DNA from: Clostridiales bacterium
GTDB lineage: Bacteria; Bacillota; Clostridia; Christensenellales; Borkfalkiaceae
Length of the DNA stretch: 36,761 nucleotides
NCBI GenBank assembly: GCA_022508245.1
Contig: JAFLVO010000010.1
Coordinates: 1 to 36,761 of the forward strand
Reading direction: 5' to 3'
The notes beneath the pieces are model-generated. The model worked only from the letters and a program-made list of their open reading frames with translations, ran no database searches and had not been told where the DNA came from. Shown in pieces: positions 7,306-19,300 of the stretch. The first letter of the stretch is position 1. Every line of letters begins with the position of its first letter. The translations under genes were made by a program, and so were the position numbers.

Positions 7306-10300
7306 TATTCGTTCCCTCCCTCATCTGCCGTATTTTCTTCGACATCCTTGCTTTCGATGTCGCTCATTGTAGATGCCTCGGTACGCTTGCGGCGCCTGTT
7401 CAACAGCAGCTGCGTTACGATTCCCGCAGCGCCTGCGGAAGTAAGCAATATCAACGCCGAGAGAATAATCGCAAATACAGTTTCGGCGCCCGTGATATGC
7501 CATTTAATCTTTATTGCTTCCTCTCCGTTCTCCCACTCGTAGTTTGAGGTATCCTTGAGCTTGACAACTGCTGTAAAGTCGCCGCCGTAGCTGTAAACGT
7601 TGTTTTCAATCGACATAATGCTCTCGTCGAAGCCGTTCGGGATATAAACTATGTCGTCGCCGTTGACTACGAATCTGTTCTTGCCCTCAGTGGGAAGCGC
7701 AACCTTCTTCTTTGCAACCGTCCAGGTAAGAGTGAGCACACCCTGCGCGTTGCCTGCGTTTTCAAGCCAGCCGTAGTTGCCTATATCGTTAAGCGCAATA
7801 TATATGTTATATACGCCCGCATTGATTGCCACTGCCGTTATGCTTGAAGCGCCGAGGAAGGTGCGCGCCTCGCTGTCGTCCGTAACCGCCATATATCTGC
7901 TGTCGAAATCGGAAATATTTGCGATAAGCTCGCTGCCCGTGTATACTAAATCTTCGCTCGTGAGCACGGGAACAGTCAGAAGATATTTGGTTATATTGAA
8001 GGATACAGCCGCGCCAACGTAGGCGTTGAAGTTGTTGGATTCCGCAACGACTACGCGCACATAGTACGTGCCGACGTTGCCGGTATCGGGCACAATGGAC
8101 GAGTAAGTCTCTCCGCCGTCGGTAGAGTACTCGTAATAGATAGTACCGCCCGACTTAACCTGTGCCGAGGGGCTATTTACTTCAGCAGAATATGTTCCGT
8201 ACTGCCAGCCCTCGATTGTAAGACGGGTTGTTTCCTCGTCGTCCGCCTTGTCGACGGTAAATTTAACCGTTACGCTCGTGCCCGGCGTGCTTGCCCACTG
8301 ATAATTGTCGGCGTCTTTAAGATTTACAACAACATCGTAGCTGCCCGCGTTTACGCTTTCAGGCAGGTTAGAGCTTGCGTCAAAGAGAGCCACCTCGAAC
8401 TTGCTGCCGTTTACCGTAACTACGGGGGTAAGCAATTCACCCGTGTAGGTCTGATTTTCAATATTCAAAAGACTGTCGTCGAGTATCCTCTTCTGGATAG
8501 TAAACTCAACCTCGGGCATACCTACGAGTATGTAGTTGGAGTTTGCGCCCGTAACCTTTGCTACGTATACGCCTGCATCGGAGGGTTTCTCGGCTCTGTC
8601 AATTGCAACGCCTGCGTAGCTTGAACCCGTGTACCAAAGCGTGAGCTTTAAGTCCTTTTTAACGAATTCTTTGTTTGCTAAGCTGTTGGATATCTTGATA
8701 GTGTTTTCGTCGAAGTTAGCGCACCAGATGTCCTCGTCGCCGTAGAATACGTTGGTCTGAGCAACAAGCTGTACCTCCACTTCAAGGGGATTAATCACGT
8801 AGATTGCACGCTGATAGGAAACGACGTAGTTTGTCTCATCATACGATTTAATCGTAATCCAATACTCTCCGCCCGCCGCGCTCGTTGCTGTTGCGTCCGT
8901 TTCGAATACAATGTTGAGTACAGTCTTTGCCTCGTTCGGTGCAAGGTTATTTACGGTGTACTCCATAGCTGCAGCCGAGACGTCGGGAGTAACCGAATAG
9001 TCGCTCGACTTTCCGGTAATTTCAACGGTTACGTTGCGCTTGTTGACTACCAAAAGTCCGCGCACTGCCTTTATAGAATAATTTTCTGCGGTTATGCCCA
9101 CTACCTCGCCGTTGCTGTCGGTATCGAGAATAATGTAGTACTCTCCGCCCGCAACTATATTATAGTTATCGGCGAATGCATAGGAGTAGCTGCCTAATTG
9201 CGCATCGGGGTCACCCGAAATTATACCTTCGACTACGGGTCTGAACGACGTCTGTGACAGATCGTCGCCGTATGTAATCTCGCCCGAAACGGTTGCGGTA
9301 ATCTCTTTGCGTGCAACGGTAAGCGAGCCTATTACCGACTTCGCCGAGTAGTTATTTCCCGTCGGGTCGCTGACAACCGCTTTAATCCAATAAGATTTTG
9401 CTGCGAGTCTTTCCGCATTGAGGTTATACTCTATCCAACCTTCTGCGGAAATTTCCGGCTGAGTATTGTCCGTCCTTTCAATATAGTACAGCGTAAGAAT
9501 TCCGTTGTAGCCGTCCTTTAATTTAATCTTGCTTTGGTCGTAAACTTCGCCGTAGATTATATCAATGAGCTCGGGTACTTCGATGACTGGATAGGATAAA
9601 TTGTTTTCTGAAGAATCCTTATCAATCTTCCAAGTGAAGGTCAACGTATCGCCGGAAACGGTTGCGTCAGTAGTCTTGCTCCAAACAGTGTTGGCGCTGT
9701 CCACGAGCACAAATCCTATGCTGTACTCTCCCGCAGTTACTGCCGTGAATGTAACGCCTTGGGCAGTTATGTTCATATTTATGCCCGCACCGCTGTATAC
9801 GGGGCGCATATCGGTTGCAGAGTACTTAATATCTAAACTCTGCTCCGAACCGTTGTAGGTAAAGCCCGTAACGGTAACTTTGGGAATATCTATAGTTTTC
9901 TTTTCTACCTTGAATACGTAGTAGCGGCTCTGTGTGGTTTCCCCGCTATACTGCGCGAACAAGAGATAGTATCCCGCCACGAAGTTGGGCGAAATAGATA
10001 GACTTCCGCGTTCCAAATCCACTACTTCCGTAGCCGTAAGTCCCTTGTTGTCGCGGCTGTTTTTGTAGAGGTCTGCAATCTTTTGTGCGTCGGAATCGGT
10101 AATTAGCGCGTAGCTTACGGAGATGTTTACGGTAGTGGGAGTCTCGCTCTTGTTGATATATACTCTGGGAGTACCGGGATTGCCGCCGTAAACGAAGTCA
10201 TCGAACTCAACTGCGATAGTGACAGTTTTTGTAGTGACGTCGAACGAAGCGCTTACAAAGTTGACAGTATCCGTACCGGATACAAGGTTGATATTATTCG

Positions 10301-13300
10301 TCGCGGTGGACTTCAATTCGATTCTTACCGTGTACTTGCCGACCGACTTATCTTTTTCCATAGTGATATGGAGCACGCCGTCCTCGTCAAAGTAGTACGT
10401 GCCGGGCGTTTGAGAATTGCCTTCGACAATATCCGTAGCGGTGCCGGCAAGGGGTACGAATTCGAACTGCACGACCGTCATATATCCCGCTTGATAGACC
10501 GCAATATAGTTAGATACGGTGTCTGTTTCTAATTTGTCCGTCGAAATCGTCGAATTAAGCCACTGCAAATCCTTCAGGCTGACAGTCATCTTTTCGACGT
10601 TAAACTTCAAATCTGTTTGGTAGCTTCCGCCCTCAAAGACATAGTTGCCGTCACTGAGCAGCGTTACAGTAACCGTATAGCCGTTTTCACGCACGACCGT
10701 GGGTGCCTCGCCCGCCGTCTGATAGGTAATGCTACCGCTCTTCAAGGTCTCCGTGTCATACTTCAGGGTGTAGCCGACAGGTCTGTATGCAGTGCTGTCT
10801 ACTTCGGATTTAGGGTTGCTTGCCGTGTCAGCAAAGGAAATTACTGCCTCGTGTTTCTTGCCGTACAAGCCGTCGTTGTAGTTAGCTCCGTCAAATCCGA
10901 AGGTCTGGTCTTTGGTGGAGGCGGAGATAACGCGCTGACTTATTGTTAAAGTTGCCGGAATATATTTATCAACGATATAATTGGTAAATACGTCTTCAAA
11001 CTCTGTTATTGCAACGGTGTACGTCTCCCCTACCGTGCTCTTCCAAGGCGCGTAAGCCTTGTCGCCGCACTTGACGGTAAACGCTACGTTATATGTGCTT
11101 CCAAGAGCTTTCTCGATAAAGCTTTCGTTATCCACCATACCCTCTACGGCATAGCTAAGGAAGCTGTCGGGGGCAACAAAGCTGTCTCTTGCAACGGTAA
11201 GCTCAATGCTGTCGCCGTAAACTCTGCTGTAAGCAAGACTGCTTCCGCCCGAAAGGTTTGCATTCTTGGCATAGAGCGTAAGCTTTGCCTTCTGAACAGA
11301 GAATTGGGGCTTTTCGGGATTTTCGTCATTTGTGAAAGTAACATTGAAGTTCTTATTGATACTCTCGTCAATCTTGTAGGTCATTTCATATTTGCCTACA
11401 TTGGACGCTTCCGTCGAAAGCTCAAGCTTGATGCCGAGCGCTCCGTAAGATACGCCCGAATCCCCGAAGGTTTTCGCCGTGTCAGTGTAGATAAAGGTTG
11501 AATAATTAGCTGTTAACAGGCTTGCAAGTTTGGACTGCAAGTTTGTATTGCTGCCCTGATAGTAGCACCAGGCGTTGGGGTTGTGCTTGGCTGCGTCGCC
11601 TGAGTTGTCCTCATCCCAACCTACGATAGTTACATCGACATTGCGCCTTGTAACCGTCAGCGTAGCTTCTATCGGTTTTATAGTAATATTGGCGTTGCCA
11701 GGGCATTGGGGAACTATTTTCAAGTTTTGCGTGCCCGCATTGGTCGAGGACGAGTAGCTGGAGTAGCCGTAGGTAATAAGCTCGCCTGCAACCGAATTGT
11801 TCTGATATTTTTCAACTATTTCTGCAAGAAGATGCTCCGAGCTTGCCGTGTAGGTAAAGCCCGTGAACCTGCCCGTAGCGACTGCGCCGCCCGCTGCAGC
11901 GTCGTCTGCCACCCTACCTGAAAGGGTAGTACCGTACTCAACGGTTGATTCGTTGGCGGTAAGCGTGAGCGTTGCTTTTAAGATAGTAAATTCTATCGTC
12001 ATTTCCGCGGAGGTGTAGTTTTTATTAGTCGAGCTTCCCGTCGCGCGGTAGTCGCCGGCGTCTATAACCTCGCTCTTATCGATGGGCTGATATACCCCTT
12101 TGCTATCTTTCTTTGAATATGTAAATTCTATGGGCGTTTCTTTGGGGTCGCTCAAGTGCGCCTTGTAGTAGTTTGTTGCACCGCTGTAATAGTCGGATTT
12201 AACTTCCGTTTTTTCGCCGTTTAAGGTTATCTCGTGATGCACGCCCTGCTGTACTACGCTGAACGACGCCTGTTTGATAACGTACGAGCCTGCGTTGTTA
12301 TCGCTTCCGTCGTGGCCGATTGCCTCGGAGCCGTCCTCTTTAAGTGCGCAGCCTGAGAAATATACCGTATAGTTGGTTGCACAGTTCCCGTTGAATACGG
12401 CATAAATGGTGTAACCTACTATCGTATCGCCGTCAAACTTGACGTTGTTGGTATTGTTTCCGACAATAGCTTCCGTCTTGAGGGTAAGTAAGGTCTGATT
12501 TTCGTTGTTATAGCCGTCGGTTGTGTCTTTACCGGCAACAAGCTCGCTTGCGTAAATGCCGTAAGAGCTGCCCGAAGCCACCTTGAAAGTAAGCACTTTT
12601 ACTGCTGTTTCGTTTTGCAGGTTGTAGGTACTTTCTTTGTCGTCTATTTTTATGGTAATTTCGCGCTTGTTAACCGTAAGCCAAGCGTCGATATACTCTA
12701 TCTCGTAGTTGGTAGAGGATGCAACCTTATTGTCTACGCGGATATAGTATTTGCCCTGATTGTCGTCCCTGCCGCTTCCGCCGCCTACGCTGTTACCGAC
12801 TACGTATTCGGTTACGAATTCGGGGGTGTTGCCGATAGCCTTATCTATCGTATCCGCCTTTGCGTCGGATGCGCTGGAGTTAATAACAAGTCCACTGTAT
12901 ACGGGTGTGAATTCATTAGGCGCCTTCTCGCCGTAAACCGTGCTTGCGTCCTGCGCGGTAATCGTAAGATTGCGCTTTGCAACCTGGAATACGTAATCAA
13001 CGGGGTCAAAGGTAAAGTTGTCGGTGCCTTTGAGCGTCATATAAACCGTAAGCTTGTAATGACCTGCATTGAGTTTGCCTGAAGCAAACATCGCTTCAAA
13101 GAGCGCAGTCGCATTGGCGTAATCTCCGCTTGAAATGAGTTCGCCGCTTGCGCTTGTAGTGGCAAAATATCTCAACTCGTATTTGAGTCCGACCTCTGTA
13201 TCTGTGGCGTTTGCTCTCTTGAATTTTGCTATCGGATTGGTTATTGTCTGATCGCCTTCGGGGTCAAAGCCGTTTTCGACCTTATAGCCGTAAGTCCAAG

Positions 13301-16300
13301 CTATTTTCGCAACAGCGAGAGATGAGCTCTTTGTAGCCGTTTCGTTCTTGAAGTCGAAATCTTTTGTCAGCTCGTTGTCGCCCTGAGTAATGACTATCTC
13401 TCTGTAACCGTAAACGGCTATGTAGTTTTCACCTGCCGAAATTTTATAAATTATACGGTATGTGTCACAGTCGATATATGAAGGCGTGCCCGAAAGTTTA
13501 TTCAGATTAGTCAAATCACTTTCTGTTATTTCGCCTGTGTATCTTCTGTTTGCCTGATAGAACTCTACCGTTATACCCGTTTCGTCGCTTGCGGTTGCAA
13601 ACGCTACACCCGCGGGAGTGCCCTTTTCGGGGTCAACCGTAGGATTATCGTCAACGGTAAGCCCGTGATACTGCTCGTCGTAGACAGCGCTATAGCCTCC
13701 GATTGTTTTCACATCGAGCGTCGTAGCAGTAATCTCTACAGTGCCGTTTTTTACCGATATATCATAATAATCGGAATCTTTTTTGCTTACGTCGAGAGTG
13801 TACGAGCCCACGGAGGCGGTAGTCGAATTGTCGTTGTGATTGGTAAACGCTTCCGACGAAACTTCAATCAAATCTTTATAATTTGCGTTAGCCGTAACGT
13901 ATTTTTCCGAGCCGTACGTTGACGCGGGATGAGTTACTGTATAGCCCACGTCCTCCGTGCCTATTTCGGGAACAACTCCGTTGTATGCAACGGACAGACT
14001 CTTACCCGTTACGGTAATAGTTATCTTGTTGACTGTAAGCGTGCCCGCTACAAGGTTGAACTCGTAGTTGTCGCACTCAACGGTAAACAGCGAGGTTTCG
14101 CCGTTTACGTACGCTATTGCGTAGTTTGTGCGTGCAATGGTAAAGTCGCCCTTTTGGAAATCTACTACGGTATATTTTGCGTTGCCCGAAATATTGTAGA
14201 AATCGCCCGTGCTGTAGAACTTATCTTCGTCGTCGCCCTCGAAGCCCGTAACCGTCCAGCCGATGCCGTCCGTAGCTTGGGTGCGGACTGCGTTAAAGAG
14301 GCGCTCTTGGGTTGCGGGGTCGTCCTCGCCGTACATAATAGCAAAGTTGAACTGTACATTCAGCGTAGCCTTTTCTACCACTACCGTTATAGTTTTTGTG
14401 AAATCGTCGTGGTTGTCAGCCGTGACCTTTATTACGAAATAGTACGTTCCCGCCGTGTATACCGTAATATTATTGTCAATCATATCCGACCACGCCGAAA
14501 CGTTATCCTGTGTGTCGGTGGCTTTGGTTACGACGCCGAACTGCCACTTTTCATTGTTGCTTGCACGGTTTTTAATTTCAACCTGAGGGTCGGCAAACAC
14601 CTTTTGATCATCCGCGGTATACGTAAGGCTCTCGGGCGTAAGCGAACTGTCGGTTTCTGTTATCGTTGCGTTGTAAATTTCGTATGTCCAGGACTCGCCG
14701 CCCGTGAAGGTAATATTCCAATTGTCGGAGTCGAACATTGCAGGCACAACCGAATATATTCCGACGTTGGAATTAACTCCAAGAGTTACGTTGCCGTTGT
14801 CCTTTGACGCGGTAAGCTCGATTATACCTGTTACGTCTTTTTCCGCATAAGCCCGGTCAATACCGCCGTAGCCATTGGACGCGGTCACGTTAAGATATTC
14901 GTAAAGGTTTACGCTTTCGCCGTACTCGCTTCGAGCGTCCGCGCTCTTCCACTCAACGGTAATCGCACGCTTAATAATCACGAACGTAGCGGTGTTGTCA
15001 AACGTAACCTCGTAATTGGTTGCGTAAATACAGCCGGGGTCCTTCCAGCCTACTATTACAAAATACGTTCCGTTGACAGGTGCGTACTTGCCTATTTCGT
15101 CAGCCTCTTTATCTGTGGAAATCTTTACGGCTACGGCGCCCTCCGCACCGTCGCCGGATATGAAGCCGTCGTGGGTAAATTTCCTCTCGTCAGCGGTAAT
15201 TTCGTCGCCGTAGATATGTTCCGCGACGCTGACGCCCTTAACTGTGACTGCTTTGGGCGTAATGTTGAATTTTGTCGTCAGACTGTCGGGCAAAGTGAAG
15301 TTGCGCTTAACTTCTTCGTTGCCGTTTAAGGCGGTAACTTTTGCCTCGTATTCTGCTACGTTTTTATGCTCGTTTCCGCCGTTTTTCAGCCCTACCTCAA
15401 CCTCTAATCCTGCCGTATAATCGTTATTATCTTGACTGTTTCTCTTGATTTGGTTGTTTATTGTAGCGGTGGGCAGTTGATTTTCGGCGTTGTATTCAAG
15501 CGAAGTATTCGTCCATGCTACGCTTATATTGCGCGAATTTACGGTAAAGGTAAATTCCACGCCCAAATCTTCGTACGTTCCGCCGTCGCCGAAATGAAGC
15601 GTGGCGCGCAGTGTGTACTTGCCCGCGTTCCAGGGCAGACCGTTTTCCAAATCGTCTGCGGAAAGCACTTTACCGCTCTCGTCGGTAAAGGTAACTATTC
15701 CGTCTTTTATTTTTGCTTCGTTGTCGCCGGTTGCGGAGTCTACACTCTTGCCCGTCAGATAAACCGTCTTGCTTGTATCTCCGTCGAGAGCTGCGCTCTT
15801 ATCGAACACGGCAACAGGTCCGTTTCCTTCCACTATTCCGTTATCGCCGAAGGTATAATCCTTAACAAAAACGGATATTTCAAGCTGTCCGCGCGTTATG
15901 GCATAGAAAATCCTTACCGCAACCTTTCCCTCGGTATAATAGAATAAATCCTTGTTTCCCTGTAAATAGCCCGAGCCGTCGTCGTTGTCATCGTCGGGAT
16001 TTGCTACCCACACGTAGTTGAGGAAATTTTCCGCGTTCAAAGTGAGCTCGGCATAGTAAATGCCCTGCTTGCCCTTCGAAGGGTCTGCGCCGTCGGTATC
16101 GTAACCGAGCCAGGTTGAGGAATTAGGCGTATCGTCATCCTTCGTGCCGTACATAATGCTATAGCTTATGCCGTCTACTGCCGTTCCGAAATCGATAGGC
16201 TGTATCTTATCCCACTCCTGAGCGCGCTGCGATTTGATATTGGGCAGCTTGAGCTTCTTGGGGAATACGGTAAACCGTTCGCTCAACGTATACTCGTATC

Positions 16301-19300
16301 TGTCTGTAAACTCGAAGTCTACGGCGTTGTCGTCGCCCTGCCAGAAGTAGTTACTGCCGTCAATCGAGACTGTGAACGTGTACACGCCCGCACGGGTGAA
16401 ATTATAATCTGCCTTATCACCCGATTTGAAATCGAGGGATATTGAATCTATCGTTACCGTATTATCGGGCGCGGTAGTAAACCAGCTATTGGGTACTTCT
16501 CCGCTTATTACTACGGTAACGTTTGCATTGTTGTAATCTTGAGCAAACGATATTGATTTCGCCAGGCTAACGCCGTTGAAATCGTTGTAATCGCCCGACG
16601 GCAAATCGGAGTCGGGTTTTCTGACCGCCCTCTTCTGCACAGTATAAAGTGTGCTGTTGTTGGACTTGTCGTCGTCTGTACCGGGCACAATCTTGTAGTT
16701 TGCGCTGTCATCCCCCGTAAGGCTGTCTGCATATACGTTGTACTTACCCGCGTTCTTTAATTCGACGGACTCGTCGTTCTGTTTATAAGTAAGTACCAGC
16801 TCAACCTTATCGTCGGGTGCTTTATTAGTAATTATGTATGACGGCGGTGTAATTCCGTCGGGTTTGTAGATGTCACTTGAAGCAGTCCACTCTATAATTA
16901 CCATCAACTGTTCTATGTCAAAGGTAAAAGTATATTCCTGTACACTCTCCTTCCAGACATAGTTGTCATCGGCAAGCGAGATTTTTACGGTATAGGTATC
17001 GGCGTTCTTTGCTTCGGACACTGTATCGTCTTTGAATATCTCAATCTTAATGCGATAAATTCCGCCAATGCTGTAATAGTCGTAATTGCCGATATATTCT
17101 TCGACTGCGTACTTTTCGCCTTTATAAACCACGCTTACGGTTTTACCTGAAATGGCAACGCCGTCCTTGCCCGTAGGCGCATCCAGCTTAAACGCGTAAA
17201 TTTCGAAAACCGTGCCTACGTCCGTATTCATATCGTCGGGCAGGCGGTAGTTTGCCGAAGCTTCGCCGCTGAAAGCGTTGACTGCAATATAGTAGTGACC
17301 TATGGCGGTAATTTTATTGTTAGCTATATCGGTGCTGAATTCGTCCTCGTAGACGGTATAGCCCGTTATTTCAAGCTTTGAGTTGTCGCCATCGAAAATA
17401 ACGTCCGCGGTAGCTTTCGGCGTCTTTTGGGCAGAAACCGTTCCGTCGAACTCGAACCTCGGATAGGATCCGCTCTCTTTATCCGTGGTACCCGAATAGG
17501 TATCTTCCCACTTTACTTTGAGGGTAGCCTGTTCAAGCGTATATCCGAGCGAAAGCGTACGTAACGCATCAGATTGCGCATCAATCCACTCGTAGTTGTC
17601 CTTGTCGGCAATTTCAACTGAAATTGCGTACTTGCCCGCGTTGGTTACAGAAAATTTGTTTTCGTAGGTCGAACCCATGTTGTCGGGCATTGTAATTCCG
17701 CCCGCTACGGGCTTATGACTTCCGCCCAGACTTGCAACCGTGACGTTTGAAATTTTGAGCGCAGTGCTGTTCCAATTAGCTATAGTCTGTTCCTGCGCTA
17801 CTCCGCTGTAGGTGCCGGGCTCTTCACTGATATCTTCGTCTGTCAAAACCTTGAGCTGCTGACGCGCAACGTAGCCTATGTACGTATAGATATTGTCGTC
17901 AGGCACAAAGCTGACCTTATCGTTCCAGGAGTAGTTTTTATTGAGTTCGATTGTAACTGTATAGTTACCTGCCTTGTTGACGGTAAATTTCCCGTCTGCA
18001 AAGATTATTGAAATAGGGTCGCCCGAGGTAACAAACTGCGTATAGCTTACGGTTACGGTAATAATAGCCGAGCCGTCTGCCGCAACATTGTCGCTGGAGC
18101 CTATCCAGTCTGCGAGCGTGTATTCTTTGCCGGTTTTTGTATCGTCATAGCGGTAAACCTCTCCCGCCGTGCCTCCGCTGAGTACCCAAGGCGAAGCCAG
18201 GGAAGGCGCGTTTACAGGAGCCGCCGAAACTTCAAAATCGTGATAAACGACGTGGAGAATATAGTCAACGTTCTTGCCTTCCGTAAGCCCTGCGGTTTCG
18301 TCGGAATAGTCGTCATTCTTATTTGCGATAAACTCAACTAAATACCGTCCCTTTTCAAACTCGCTGAAAGCTTTGCCCGTAACTTCCTCGCCCTTGTTGT
18401 CGGGTTTGGAGGAATCGTATTTGTAATACTTTACCGTATAGTCGGTTGCGATATTACCCGTATTGCTCGGATAATAAGGGTCGCTTTTTGTAACGCTCAA
18501 TTGAGGGTCTGCATTGGATGCGCCGTACGTCCAACCCTTTACGTCGAAGTCGAACGTCGAATCCTTGTTCGTCTTAATCGAAAAGGTTATACTTGAATTT
18601 CCGACCAGCCTGTAGTTGGTTGAATAATCTCCCGCAACCGATATGGTAACGGTGTACTCGTTTGCATGTGTAAACTTTTTATTCGCGTCTACCTTACCCT
18701 GCGAGTCGGTTATGGTAAGAATATTATATATCGTCTCGTTGTACGGGGAATCTTTGTAGGGTAACTTATTGCTGTTATTGCTCGTCAGGAAATCTTCGAT
18801 TGTCCAATCCGTTCTTGCAAACGTTTTGTCCGAAACAGCTGTCGTTATTTCGAATTGCGTAATTTTAAAGGTTTTTGCCTCGGAGCGCACCGATACGTAT
18901 CCGCTGTTTTCGTGGGTTACCGCAACAACGTAATAGGTGCCTACCTTCTTGGGCTTACCGTCTGAACGCAATTCGCTTTGGGGAACGGGAGTGTTTGTAT
19001 TCTCGTCGGTGTAATCCGTGTAATATTCGAGATGATAATACCACGCGTCTTTTTCGTTGACGTGATCGTTTGCGTTGTCAGCAGACTCGCACAACCAAGT
19101 CTTGCCCATATCCTGCTCCTCAATAGTAGCAGAGAGCGTTCCGTCGCCGTTAGGCGTGCCGTAAATTACGTCCGAAATATCCGAAAGCTTAACAACGGGC
19201 GTTCCCTTGTCGACTTGGACTTCGAAAGACATGGTCAAGTAGTCACTTGATTGTGTACCGTTGAAGGGGGAACCCCATTGGAAGTCGTTTAATGCCGACA

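Noticed and set aside
13929-14807. 292-codon plus-strand frame opposite the first giant gene
   Set aside because: Antisense shadow of the Ig-repeat coding sequence; no start signals and no recognisable domain.
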